Source of the DNA: Neoscytalidium dimidiatum | Taxonomy: Eukaryota; Ascomycota; Dothideomycetes; Botryosphaeriales; Botryosphaeriaceae | DNA length: 64,000 nucleotides | Assembly (NCBI GenBank): GCA_037367355.1 | Contig: CM074704.1 | Location: forward strand, 1,984,001 to 2,048,000 | Direction of reading: 5' to 3' | Part shown: positions 44,994-56,857 of the stretch, one piece after another | Numbering within the stretch: the first letter of the stretch is position 1 | Layout of the letters: each line of letters opens with the position of its first letter | Program-made: the position numbers and the translations under genes | The notes under the pieces: model-generated | The model's database searches: none | What the model was told of the DNA's origin: nothing | What the model saw: the letters and a program-made list of their open reading frames with translations, nothing else

Positions 44994-46643
44994 GCCTCCG
45001 GCAGAGGGAATCGAAAGACCGGCAGGCCGACGAGACCGAAAGCCCAGCGCCCGCTCCAGCACCTATTTAACAGTCCTCACTGTTTCAGCCTCGCCATGAA
45101 GGGTCGGTGGGCGTACAGTGAGGCTGTTGATCACGCCGCAACTTCTTCCCACAACAGCGCGGATGGCCGGCAACACCAATCAGTAAGTGGCATAGCACCT
45201 TGTGGTGGCTTTTATCGCCATTTAACCGATGTTGGAGCTGAAAGAGATCAGAGGGTGCGCAGCCAATTCGAGCGGAACGTGGTGCTCACCGATACCAGTT
45301 TGAGCATGTACCGGCTTGGCCCGCTCGTTCTTCGTTGGGCGTGGCACCAATCACAAACCTCGTCACTAGCCACAGTGGACCATTTGGTCCCTCGCCAAGA
45401 TGTCAACCCGAGTAGTGCAGGCAGCAAGGTACACTTCGAAAGCCCGAAGCAATTCCGTCTCAACCGTTTTCGCCATTTTTCGGATTATTTGATACATCGG
45501 TTTATCAGTATCCCGAGCTATCCGGCAATATAATCATCCGAGCCGGGGCGAGACAGAGGTCCATTAGACAGGTTTAATACATGAAGCGTTCCACTTTTGT
45601 GGCATTTCCACCACTTGTTAGGTTCGAAGCTTTCATCGCCATGTTAAGATGATGCAGCATCTAAGTTTGATGCCGATACTTTGCACAGACTCCAATTGAC
45701 ACTCTTTTTCTCATCCCTCCCGTGAAACCATCCGCTGCGGCCAAAAATCCTTTTAAAAGCAGGCTGAGCCGATCTAAATCTAAATGCCTTCACTTTTGTA
45801 CAGGTTCTCGAACCCATGCTGTGTTGCTTTACCACTCCTCACACTTGACTTTTTGCCAACTTCATCGTTTGCACATTGCTGTTGAGTATGAGAGAAATGT
45901 ATTCGAACTCTACCTTAGACCACTCCGGTTTCAACTCTCTACACTAGAACTGTGAAACACAAGGTTTAAAATTAATTTGATGGCGTATTATCGAGCATGT
46001 TAAGAAGGCTGCTAGCACACTATGTCTTGATGCTCTCTCGTACTCGCTCCGAACTCTCGGTTTATCGGATCGCCCTTTTTTGCTCACTCATTGAGCCTCC
46101 ACTTAGGCGCAATGATTGGCTAGGTATATTGAGGTCATTGAGTAAGCGTTATAATATTCACGAATCAAGATAGCCGCTATGTTCTTTTCTCACCTCTTTT
46201 TTTCATAAGAGAGCTTGCGAGCTCACAAGTTCGTGGCGTTGCATTCCGGCAGTGCGGACAGCAACTGCTTAAATTATGTAATAATTCAACACGCTCGCCA
46301 TACGATAATAGTCATACCTCTTGTCATGCCATTTTGGGCGAACGTTTCCAATGAGTAAGTGACACTATATGGGGCGTCTTCTATGGGGCACAGTGATAAT
46401 CGATGAGGGTTTAGCGTTACTTAGCTGTTATTCATTTCAATAAAAGGTAGTAAGAAGTTTGAGTTCTCGGACCCAGATTCAAGATTCTGAATAGGCCTAG
46501 AAGCTTTGAGAAGGTGGAGTTCAATTCTTTAGCATGAAATGGACGAACTGAATAACGTGTGAACCGGTTTATAAATCGGACCTGGTAACGTGGGACTTTC
46601 TTTGACTTGAGGTGTTCCTTCTCTAAATCCTGCAACAAGCACA
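44994..46643. other. Intergenic, no supported gene
   Basis: Left part: promoter of the membrane-protein gene. The rest is AT-richer with only short frames. Confidence 0.45.
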
Positions 46644-48149
46644 ATGTTCCACAAAATATTCCTTTGTTACCTCGTCTGCATAGGGCTCGCTACTGCGATA
46701 CCTCAACCTCAGACGTCTCCTGTTCAGCCTCCAGCAGATGACACATCCTCAAGCATCGCATTGGATGAAATCCAACCCCTGGTACCGACTCTACCACCGG
46801 ACCACGACTTGTCTGACCTTGCTCACTTGGTCCCTAACAACACCGGCTCTATCTACTACACTAATAATACTACATCTGAGACAGATGTTGATCAAGTATT
46901 CGCGCTTATGACGACCAACTTCGTCTATCCATCCGTTATTCTGGAAAACTCTCAATATATATCCAATAGCACTTGTGCTTCAGACGGTCTGCACGTTGCC
47001 TTCACAGACATCAATGCACTCACGCACGCTCAAGATGCATGGGCGAATGCAACGCCATTCCTGGTCGTCACCTCCAGTGTACCATGCGGGAGTTCCCCCG
47101 TCGGCCAGCCCACATACTGGCTCGTCTCCGGGGTAGCTTATAGCCAAAGTTCTCTCACCGTCCAACTTATCGCCCAGGAGACTCCTGTTGAAGAAGCTAT
47201 AATTGGAGGCAAGATCAGCTGGGGTACGAGCCTCGCTTCTGGATACGCAGAATCTACCGAAAGCGTGCAAACAAGAGGCATCCTCGACGACCTCATCCCC
47301 GGCCTGAGCAATTCAACAAATCGCAACGCCAACGACAGCATCAGCAACATTACCATAAACCTCCATCCCAACGTCACGGTCGACTCCAAGTACTGGGGCC
47401 AAGCTTACAACATCTACCGCAGCGTGGCCCCCAACCCGGTGGAGCTGTTCTGCGTGGGTTGCAGCATCGGCGGCCAGGTCCACATTGCCGGCGACCTGGA
47501 CTTCACGCTCCAAAATGGCGGCTCCATACGCAGCGGCAACATCACGTTACAAGGAAGCCTGCAAACGAACTTCCAGCTGGGCATCTCGGTGCAGGGCGAC
47601 TTCTCGCAGACCTTCTCTCAGCCCATCTTGTCGGCTGGCCTCCCAGGCTTCTCCATCTACAACATCATCGCCATCGGCCCCGTCGTCGCCATGGACGTCT
47701 AGCTCACGCTGAGCGCGCACGGCAAGGGCCAGATCCTGCTGGGTGCTTCGCACGAGGTCGCCAGCTTCCGCGCGCAGCTGGGTGCGACCAACACGTCCGA
47801 CGCCGCCGTCCCGAGCTTCCAGTCCAGCTTCAGGAACACGACGTTCGCGGCGTCGGGCCAGGTGGGCGTGGAGGCGCGTTTCGGGCTGCCGTTGACGATT
47901 GGCGTCGGCGTCGAGATCACGCCGATTAAGTTCCGGAAGCTGCTGTCTCTTGTCAATGAACCGTTTGTCGACGCCACGGCGGCGTACCGGCATGATGCGC
48001 AGAATGCAAGTGCTTGCAATGACGGGGTCGCCTATCAGCTTACTCTCGGCGATGAGGTCTCCATGAACTTTTTTGACCTGTCGTCTGTGAGTCTGTACAA
48101 GACAGAAACGCCGCCGCTTGTGGAGGGTTGCGTCCTGCTTGATGGATAA
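46644..48149 (+). pseudogene. Secreted fungal protein broken by one in-frame TAG
   Basis: A frame of 502 codons with a single internal stop. ATG 46644 opens a signal peptide (MFHKIFLCYLVCIGLATA). About 350 codons follow, with many Asn-x-Ser/Thr sites and Cys pairs such as FCVGCSIGG. TAG at 47700-47702 follows AMDV. The same frame then continues for 148 codons with normal composition (LTLSAHGKGQILLGAS... LSLYKTETPPLVEGCVLL) to TAA 48147. Both halves look like one beta-rich extracellular protein, like fungal secreted proteins with paired uncharacterised domains (possibly DUF7029/DUF7223; from memory, not searched). The TAG could derive from CAG by one C-to-T change. No intron can remove it: the nearest GT is 21 bases away. 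Alternatives are a sequence error, stop readthrough, or a truncated but working protein. Confidence 0.75.
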
Positions 48150-48531
48150 TGGATCTTCTTACGTGAAAGTGGTCTACGAGTTCTGTGGCTCAAAATAGAG
48201 CTCTCATGGACAGCATGGTGTATTGAATGTACAGCTTGTTGGGGACTTTCACTGTGTATGCGATCAAGCAAAACGGTCAAGTGGTTGTACTTTCTACTCA
48301 TAGAGGGCTTCAAGCCGCGGCTCGCAGAACCACTTGGAATTCCATGAGTGTTCTCATGCGACGCCGTGGTTACTCAAAAAAGCAAATAAAGAAGGGTCGA
48401 GCCCAGTACTTGTTATCCTAATTTTCCATCGACTTGTGCCTTGAATTCGTAACGTAAGCAGCCCGCGTCTCTCCAGCCTCCCACACCTCCATTATTACCT
48501 ATCATTCCAATTAGTGGGTTCTGTCTATTCA
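48150..48531. other. Intergenic between convergent genes
   Basis: 3' flanks only; nothing recognised. Confidence 0.5.
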
Positions 48532-50015
48532 CTATGGCCTGAACCTACATTTCGTGTAGTCTTCTTGCAGCAACTTAACGCAAGTCGTTTTGTCGTCACC
48601 CCTGAGTGGTTTCCACACATTTTGTTCCGTCTCTGTCGAGGTACAACCATCGATCCAGCTGATGATGTAGTGATATGGTGCACCATTAGTCATTGTTTGC
48701 CAGTCTTTAGGCTCCGAATTGGCAGTCATGTTTACCAAGCTCGATCCCACACACGCGCCGAAGGTGATGCCTTGTAGTTGAAAAGTTTTGTCGATGTCCT
48801 TGTGCTTCCCAAACGCGTTACTGTCATGGCAGTTCTGGTCACCAAGCGTTGGAGGCTCAGATTTGGGTGGTTGATGAATGAGCCACGAATACGCACCGCA
48901 GCCGACGTCAAGTTTTCCAGACTGAGCCATGATATTCTGCTCTCCTGCTACGTGGCCGCCTGCAAAGGTAAGTATTTGAACGTGATGTTGGAGAACCCGG
49001 CATGGAGAAGTACTTACATGGGCTGTTAGATATCAGGGCATACGCATCTGCACAGGTTTTTGCGCAGGATGAGCCGCCATTGTCGGGTGTCCATGTCAGC
49101 TCTACCTTATAATCTTTGTACGTTTCCGGATTCGGCGGCGGTGTCCTCTTCAGCGCCTTATCTCCACGCTGAGCAACCTTCACCTGAACACCACGGCTGT
49201 CAACCGTCCACTTTAACTGAACCTTGTCATTTTTTTCAACCTCCTCGCAAAAGCCGCCAAACACGCCATTGAACACATTAAACGGCATCCCCGACGCCTC
49301 ATCCAACTTGCACTCCGGCCTCGGCACATCCGACGTCTGCGCCGGCCCATCCACCCCCGTCGGATACGCCCACGGAGTCGTCGTCGTCGTAGTAATCCCG
49401 CTCGTCGCCTCGCAGCTCTTCACATCCGTGCAAGTCGTGCGGCACTTCTCCCACGCGCCGATGAACCGGCAATCGACGAAGCACTCCTCCGCGCTCGCCG
49501 TCTCGCACGTCTCGCAGCACGCGCTCCCCGCCGAGAACATGGACGCAGGGATCTCGTTGGCCGTGCCCAGCGGCTCGCCCATGTACAGCACCTTCATCGC
49601 GACCGCGAAGACCCCGACGCCGACGCCCGCCGCCGTAGCCCGGGCCGGCGTTGACGAGGAGGCTCTCCGCGGCGCAGATGACGGCGGCGAGGTCGCCAAA
49701 GCGGCGGCGGCGGAGCGGGCTGCTGCTATTCTCCTTCTCCTTCTTCTTCTTCTGCTGCTGCTGCTGCTCGAAGTCGGTCGCGGGTGGCGGTGGGTTCGAT
49801 CGATCCTGCTGCTGAGAAGGCAAGCATAGCCCCGGTCATGGCTGGGGTGGTTGTCTATGAGTCCAGAACTCAGTGATACGTAGTTCAAAAATGTTGAGAA
49901 CAGAACTTACTCCAGATCCAACGTACTGGTGCACATCTCCAAATGAGAAGGTAGCGGGGCCAGCTAGCGATGAGGCCACAAAGCTGACAAAGGATGCGGT
50001 CAGAACTTGCCGCAT
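48532..50015 (-). CDS. Secreted Cys-rich protein with apparent frameshift
   Basis: Three exons: 50015..49911, 49811..49018 and 48959..48532. Exon 1 encodes a signal peptide (MRQVLTASFVSFVASSLAG) and ends at donor GTAAGT. Exon 2 begins after CTTCTCAG within a CAGCAGCAG run, so the exact acceptor is ambiguous by multiples of 3. Exon 2 reads a Gln/Lys-rich linker and then FGDLAAVICAAESLLVNAGPGYG. The protein-like reading then moves by one base within about 49621-49640 to GVGVGVFAVAMKVLYMGEPLG and a Cys-rich part (CCETCETASAEECFVDC). Exon 3 continues SPCGHVAGEQNIMAQSGKLDVGCGAYSWL and ends with several Cys. One extra base in a GGCGGCGGG tract explains the shift. This is either a real lesion or a base-calling error. 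The function is unknown; at least 14 Cys suggest a disulphide-rich extracellular protein. Confidence 0.65.
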
Positions 50016-50733
50016 GCTGACTAGGAGATGTTGTATAACGGTGGCTGAGGAGACTGAGCGGTGTTTGATGGGAAAAGTCGAAATGGCAAGTCAACCGGCA
50101 CTGCTGCGTTAAGACTAGCCTATCGGCGGGAAAGCAGAATTCTGGTGCAGTGAGTTGCCAAACCAGTGTGCAGGCGCCTTCTGTCCTGCCTCAAGTATTG
50201 AAAGAAGATGTGAAAACTTAGGATTCGACCAGCGTTAGCCACGATTCATATAGGAATCCTCATTTGTGTTTCTGTTTTACAATCGGGTCACATGCCTTTT
50301 GATTGAAAGACAATGGTCCGCTCATTTCATTTTGGCATCGCTCAAAGCTGCTAAAAATACCGGAATCTAGAGCAACATTTGCGCTGAGCGATAGAGCGGG
50401 GGCCTAGAATATCCTAGGTGTTGCTATTGCTGGCCTTAGGTATTATTTGGCAGATGAAGATTGGGCATCCTGAAGTGGCACAATGTTTCATTATCCGATT
50501 TTGAGGTCAGGCATTGTTGGTTGCGGCGTAGTAGAAATGGTGCGGGTGGCGTAGTCGATTAGCGTGTCAGTGCCAGCCCATTTTCCAGCTGCATCCCAAC
50601 TCAGCCAGTGTTGTCAAGCGGCGTCAACCGGCTGAAGCTGGACCGATGGAGGCATAGTCAAGCATACTTTGTTCTGAACATGTTGTTTCAAAGCGCTTAA
50701 TATAGGAGATTTGGGTGGTTCGATATATGACCT
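50016..50733. other. Intergenic
   Basis: Promoter region of the Cys-rich gene and 3' flank of the ankyrin gene. Nothing else is recognised. Confidence 0.5.
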
Positions 50734-51505
50734 CTACTTGGAAAGCATCTTGTAGATCTCAGCCTTGCCTCGTTCCTTTGCCAAGTCTGCTGGGGTCCTT
50801 CCTGCGAATTTGTTGTTGGTTTTATCTGCTCCGTTGTCAAGCAGAAGTTGGACGCGTTCCTTGTCTCCCGTGAGGACAGCCCAATGCAACGGCGATGTCC
50901 AGTGTTTGTCAAACGCATTAACATCAATGCCCTTCTCGATTAGGAACTTCATTGCGGGAATTCCTCCTCTTCCACGTCTTGAGATAGCAGAGTACAGAGC
51001 CTGCGGGTCCAACTCGGCTCCATATGAAAGCAAAAGGTCGAGTACCTCAACCGATGGCTCCAGCGCAGCCGTCTCCAGTGGAGCAAAGCCGCATTCTCCG
51101 CGCAAATTAGGGTCAGCACCTCGCTCGAGAAGAAATTTTGTACAATCATAACTGTTCACAACCAGCCTTGCACATGATTAGCGCCTGTATCTTTGACTCG
51201 GGTAGATGAAGTCACCTCAACGCGGGATCCCCGAACTCAGTGGAGTTGACGTCCCAGCCATGCTTGATGAATTCCTCGAACACAGCAGGCTGTTCGGATT
51301 CACAGGCGCTCAGAAATGCCTCTTGATCTATAGGGACACCATGCGACAGTAGCATGCCGACGATCTGGGCATGGCCTGCTGTGGCAGCAGAGGAGAGGGC
51401 GTCCGCAAGCTCGTCTGCGGAAAACTTGGCGAACGAGTCCAAGAGGACCCTGACTTGATCGGTTTCACCCTGCTCGGCAGCGGCAACTAGGTCGTGGGTA
51501 GGCAT
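50734..51505 (-). CDS. Small ankyrin-repeat protein
   Basis: Two exons, 51505..51216 and 51166..50734, joined over a 49-nt intron (donor GTGACT, branch GCTAAT, acceptor CAAG), give 240 residues. The frame extends upstream of MPTHDLVAAAEQGE, but that Met starts the first ankyrin helix and fits best. Repeats: DLVAAAEQGETDQVRVLLDSF, ADALSSAATAGHAQIVGMLLSHG, CTKFLLERGADPN, PLETAALEPSVEVLDLLLSYGAE, AMKFLIEKGIDVNAFDKHWTSPLHWAVLTGDKERVQLLLDNGAD and a capping repeat TPADLAKERGKAEIYKMLSK. About six repeats fill the whole protein, with no signal peptide or effector domain. It is a cytosolic protein-binding module; the partner is unknown. Confidence 0.88.
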
Positions 51506-51981
51506 AGCTGAAGAGATGAACAAAGAGTAAACAGTTGGACGAGAGATGCACAGTTTTGCTGGATGCGACAGAGTCCGGTGCGCGCTGCTGCCTGGGCGGC
51601 GCAGCTTATCTAGACCGGCTACGCCGCCCAACGCACTCAACCCGACGACATCCCTGCTGCTGAAATCGCCAATGCCATACGTTCGCCTTCCGCGGGAAAC
51701 AATGTAGCTCCGATGTTACTAACAATAAAAGTACCAAAAATACAATGCAATCGATCGATGAGAATATTCTGTTGGTGTTGGTCAACAAAACTCAGGAATA
51801 CAGCTGAAAACTCAGTGATAATCTGGCGTCTTTTGAAATAGATGTAACAGCTTTGAAAATGGGCATGACTGATTCCTGATTTTTAGCAATTCAAATACAG
51901 GTGACATTCTCGTGCTTTTAGGTCCCATATCAATAGTCTTCTCACTCCATCATATCGGCGAAATAAGCATCGCCCTGCACC
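51506..51981. other. Shared upstream region of divergent genes
   Basis: Lies between the minus-strand ankyrin gene and the plus-strand secreted-protein gene; a plausible divergent promoter. No motif assigned. Confidence 0.5.
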
Positions 51982-53012
51982 ATGAAGATCTGCTATTTCC
52001 TTCCGTTTCTGGCAAACTCCGCAGCGCTTGCCGACCTTTTCCCTGGTTTGTAACATCGATTCGACAACCGAAGTGGTGCTAAGGTCTCCTAGTTGTTCAC
52101 GATGTGTCGCACGCATGGGGTGTCCGCAGGGCTCCTCCAGACTCAGCAGTGCTTCCGTCCCACTTTCATGAGAAAAGAGAAACTCGCGAAACATGCAATC
52201 CTTGGTTCATGAACGGAGAGGATGGGCCTGGAGAGCTGGAAGGAGGCAATCTCGACATCCCCAGGGCCGTTGTTACCGAACGAAATTTTATGCTTCGTAA
52301 ACGAACGATGACGCTTCCTGTTAGATCTATGGCGGCCTTCTACATGAGAGAACTTTCCCGAGCCTCGCCCATCATTTGGGAAATCGGGTCCGACAACGAC
52401 CCTGATGATATCAACACAGCGGACTTCTCGGCGTTCAAAGACGTCGCTGTTAGCTATGGTACCCGAGGTCTTTGCGGCTGCACAGTCCTGGTCCTTATAA
52501 GTAAAAAAGGGGTTTATGTTGCTCATTACTGGGAGAACATCGCCTTCGCACCTGCGGATGTGTATTTAAAGATATATGGAAACCCCGATAGAGCATTTCA
52601 ACAGACAGTTATCAGAGGGCTTACAAGAGGAGTAGGATTCGGCGACCAACAGGCGTCTCTAACAGGAGTCGCAAATCAGATTGATGACGACAGTATCCTT
52701 GGTATTCTAATGATTCCAAAGGATACTCACGACGGAATCGACGACGGCTATAGAAATCGTTGGAACCAGATTAAGGATACGGTCGGCAGCATTATACCAG
52801 CCCTCAAACCCAGTCTGGACGCGCAAGGTCATGAGACAAATGAGAAATGGATGGAATACAGATACGATGCCATTCCCATAAAGGATGAAAGGCACCGTAG
52901 GACAGCCATAGGGAAGATCTTAGTCAAGTATGACCCAGATCATGGGGGGCAAAAGAAGATCTCAATTTGGATCGAGGGCAGTATTGAGCCGTTTTACAAC
53001 CTCGAGTGGTAG
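51982..53012 (+). CDS. Secreted fungal protein of unknown function (316 aa)
   Basis: Two exons, 51982..52049 and 52130..53012. Exon 1 (MKICYFLPFLANSAALADLF) is a complete signal peptide that a simple longest-frame reading misses. The 80-nt intron has donor GTAACA and acceptor CGCAG. The 2+1 base split at the junction codes Leu and joins exactly into the long second exon (APPDSAVLPSHFHEKRE). Landmarks of the body are GCTVLVLISKKGVYVAHYWE, a long helical middle, and the C-terminal KYDPDHGGQKKISIWIEG. I recall similar fungal secreted proteins with GCTALY-type and KYDPDH-type blocks, all of unknown function; this was not searched. Role unknown; secretion is the only confident statement. Confidence 0.82.
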
Positions 53013-54002
53013 TTCACGGAGGCCGCAGGGAAGTAGTGAGGTAGTCGTACAGACGAGTAGCCTTTCGGGCTCTTAGAGCTTAACAGCACGATCTGTGATA
53101 TATTATTCTCTCTCACGAAAGAATTAGGCCCGGCAGTAAGACAGACGTGGTAGGAAAGAGTGTTACGTGCTACAATCGGCCAATCGATAAGCAGAGCTAA
53201 AATGGTGAGTATTTTCTGCCAGCTAGCTGAATGACAGCTTGCGTTCGTGAAATTAGATAATCTTAGGCCCGACGATGTCTGCAGCGGTTTTCATGAAGGA
53301 CTTAGAGTATTCCTAGCGCAGCATTTGGTCAAAATGCTGCCATCCAATGAAACTATGGTCAGTTTGTTCTGTAGGATTTCTCATGTATGGTTGCTTTACT
53401 AGTGGGCGGGATGACCGCCGAGTAACGCAATTACCCCTCCTCCGACCCGGATGAACAACATGCAAGGGGCAACGCTACGGAGTGTCAGGCAGTCATTGAT
53501 ACGCAAGCCTACCACATCAACCGCTATCGCCATCGGTGTACTTCTAGTCTGCTTCACACGATACACGTACCGGAACATTTCGTTATTTGTAGTTGCTGAA
53601 AGCTAAGGAATGAAACAACAAAAAATATTTTGACCATCAAAAAAGCAACCCCCAGCTTTGACCGTCCGCGACGAGGAAGTGAATATTTTTTGTAAAAATC
53701 TCAGACAAGGATAAAAATTGACAAAATGATGAATTACATGCATCCCCTGCTTGTAGTGGGCTTGTGTAAATAGGCATTAAGCGGCGATGACGCCGTATGG
53801 CAACCGCCTGTAGGTAGCTAATACCCTACCACGTGCAATCGTCATAATAACTTATAAACTTGTTTCGCAAGCACCACGCACTTTCTCCGCCACGGAAGAT
53901 CCATCCGCAGGAGACCACTTTTCCTTGGAAAACACGGCCATACCATTTCCAAAACAGAGCATCGAGCCTTTCTCACATTTCTCCCTACGTGAATTCCGAA
54001 TA
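53013..54002. other. Intergenic upstream of MARVEL-like gene
   Basis: AT-rich between 53600 and 53720, with a 12-base inverted repeat (53618-53629 and 53682-53693). No gene seen. Confidence 0.45.
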
Positions 54003-55017
54003 ATGGCACGAACCGACACCAGCGACGAGACGGGTCTTCTCACCCGCTTCGTTCCTTCCAAGCTCAAGCACTCTGCCTTGTACCCTTGGTTCCTGCGTCT
54101 TGTACACGTTCTCCAATTCATTTCGTCTGTTATTTCGCTCGGCCTGTTCTCTTCGCGCGTGTATAGGGTATACCGGCTGGTCAACGCCATCAAGCGACAC
54201 CGCGGCATCAACCACGCCTACGGCGCCGTAGAGGGCATCCTTGCTGCTGCTGTGCTCTACACGCTCATTTCGATGCTGCTCTCCTTCCTGCTGCGCGGTC
54301 GTGGTAAAACGTGGCTGCGTTGGGTCTGGGTCTTGTTCGACCTCGCCTTTGTCGGCGCCTTCATCGCCGTGGCCGTTCTAACGAGGCCCAATGGAGGCCC
54401 AGCCGGACCCAGACACTGCTACAATTTACGAGGTAATGGTAGTACGAGCACCGGAAATGTTCGGGCGGGACGGAGAGATACCAGCTGCAACCTGATCTGG
54501 GGCACCTTTATCTTGGCCATTATTAGCACGTAAGCGTGATCGAACCCTTGCATCGAAACCCGTATAAGTGCTTATCAATCGCATCAGCGTCCTGCACGCC
54601 ATTACTGCCGCCTTCCACGAAATCCGCGACCGACACCGCAAGAGGACAACGGCGACTGGTGATTCTGAGAGCACCGGCAAGCCTTATGAGGAGTCGAAGC
54701 GCAGCGTTGACCCGAAAGCGCGCGGCAGTGATGGGACCCACACAGATGGAACACATAGCAACGTTGGCAGCTATGGTGGTGCTGGATCCAATGAACCACA
54801 TGTTGCCAATCATGAGAGGGCCGGGGTCACCGGGACACATGGTGGCCTTCCAAAACATGAAGAAATCCAGTCTGATGAGCATATAACTCCGGAAGTATTT
54901 CCGTCTCCTGGGCAGACAAGACCCGCGGGATTTCAGCCTAGCGGACATACAATGCCTGAGGGATTCCACCCTGTTGGTCATACTAGGCCTGAAGGGTTCC
55001 AAGCCACTGGAAAATGA
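54003..55017 (+). CDS. MARVEL-like four-helix membrane protein
   Basis: Two exons, 54003..54529 and 54588..55017, with a 58-nt intron (donor GTAAGC, acceptor ATCAG), give 318 residues. ATG 54003 is chosen because the frame upstream has no better start and MARTDTSDETG precedes the first helix. Four membrane helices: FLRLVHVLQFISSVISLGLF, AVEGILAAAVLYTLISMLLSF, WLRWVWVLFDLAFVGAFIAV and LIWGTFILAIISTVLHAITA. The intron cuts the fourth. The spacing and the basic loop after helix 1 match fungal MARVEL-domain proteins of the plasma membrane. A ~150-residue cytosolic tail follows; it is Gly/Thr/His-rich and ends in three to four degenerate copies of an ~11-residue unit like GHTRPEGFQPS. Function is not known; membrane microdomain organisation is typical of the family. 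Confidence 0.85.
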
Positions 55018-56857
55018 GCTCAATTACCTTCGCTCTGTATTGTCGGATGAGTCAGCCATTCCGAGATGCCTGTGACTCGGCACCAAGCAAAAATAAGTTG
55101 CGAGAAGATTTTCTTTGTTAATTGGGGAGGAATTGTATTGAAAGGCTTTCACAACTACTGGCTCTTGAACCTCAGCAAGTTAAAAGATTGACTGGCTGAA
55201 CGTGGCCTTCTGGAGGTTCAGGACCGTAGACGCTTGGATGGCTGCACCTGGACTTGCTCTCTTGACAGAAATCTTTTCATTTATCGGAATCACGCGGAGC
55301 TGACGACTAAGTAATTAATAATACCGTTGGTCTTTTCCTCTACTCACTCCAATGACTTGTCCATTTCTGTACCGTATACTCACCCAATGCGTGATTCAGA
55401 TTTCAGTGCCAGTCAACTATGCACCATGCTGTTGACCGGTTGCGATAAAGCGGGTTGTAAAAACAAAATCTAAAAGCTTAAAAAAAAGAAAAAAGGCAGC
55501 TTGTCACTAATGGACTGCTGGAATGAGCAGGGACCACAAAATAAAGGTTCGATGTAGGAAGGGAGCCAAGCATAGAGATTATAATAAGGACAGAGTAAAG
55601 GTAGCGCCTCTCGGCTCCGTGACGCCTTTTCCGAGCGTGCCTACCTACTTTACCGAGGCGCAGCAAGCGGCCCCAAGATGCTCACATCATCCATACCTCA
55701 CATTCACCCCTCAACCCCATGCGCACGGCATGCCCCGGAAACGCCCGATAGTTCACAATCCGCTTCACACACGCGATTGAAAAGTCCGCATCTCGGTCCC
55801 GACTTGGCTGCCAGCGGCGCAAGAAGCGAAGTAACAGATGCGACAAGCGGAGGCCCAGGTGTGGCCGATGTGAAGACGCCGGATCAGCTGTCTGTCTTTA
55901 TGAGCGCACCTTCCGATGGGGTGGATGGAAGTTATCGAGAGCCAACTTTGGCAGGCTTCTAGCGCATGCAGTACAGACTTCCGGTAAGCTAGCCGCTCTA
56001 CCCATCCTTCCCAGGCTTCGCTCAGAGGGCTGCCAACGGGAGACAGCTGCGGAGGCTTCATTTTTACGACCTATTACTCGCCGCAGACTTCATCACCCGG
56101 GGCTCTGACTACGCTAGTACAATTTTGTTCACAGAATCTAAAGAATGAGGCATTGCACCATTTCATTACGACAGCTTCACTAGCTATGTGTTTGTCATCC
56201 CACCATTCAGGCCGAGCTGTTCGGACCGTGTCACTCGTCTCCTTCTGTACTCGATGAACGAGCTGCCCAACTACGAAGATATCTCCAACAAGTCAATGAA
56301 AGAGAGAAAGTTCTTCCGTACGCATCGTCCCTGGTTGCTCGCGGGCTTTTACGGCATCAAGACACATATGACTTTGCTATTTGCACTCAAGCGTACCAAA
56401 TACTGTCTGGGTTCATGGTTTGCATGCGAAGTATGGCCACATCGTCAGTCTCGCTCGAGATGAGACCTCCTTCGCGAGCACCGCTGCCGTCAGCCGTTAA
56501 TCTTTCAAGAATGGCAGCTACCAAAAGACATCGCATTACAGCATGTCTGAGCGCTTAGGGCACAAGTAAGTCATTGCCGTGTCCACGCTTTCACTCGATA
56601 CGTTCTTCACTCGGCCGAAACAGGAACCTGTTCACGACAACCGATGGTGATGAGATCTGTTCAGCAGCCTCAACGTTCACCGTGCCTGTGCTAAATCTCC
56701 TGTAGCACACCAACGTAAAGAGACGGTTGGGGTATATGTACAGCAACACTTACATCATGCAAAGGGGCCCGTCTCCCCTCCTCCATGATTGCGGATGTAT
56801 ACGTGAGTCAATCAATCAAAGAACGGAAAGACACTCGTCTGACATCGGACACAACAG
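55018..56857. other. Intergenic, no supported gene
   Basis: Many short frames on both strands, the longest under 100 codons, none with a motif. It may contain decayed sequence of the following P450-like relic, but I cannot show it. Confidence 0.4.

Noticed and set aside
14435..46345. Shared 16-mer TGCCATTTTGGGCGAA at about 14435 and about 46327
   Set aside because: About one such exact 16-base match is expected by chance in a 64-kb window, and the flanks do not align.
53618..53693. 12-base inverted repeat ACAAAAAATATT with a 52-base spacer, considered as a small hairpin or MITE
   Set aside because: It lies in A/T-run sequence where such matches are common, with no target-site duplication and no second copy in the window.
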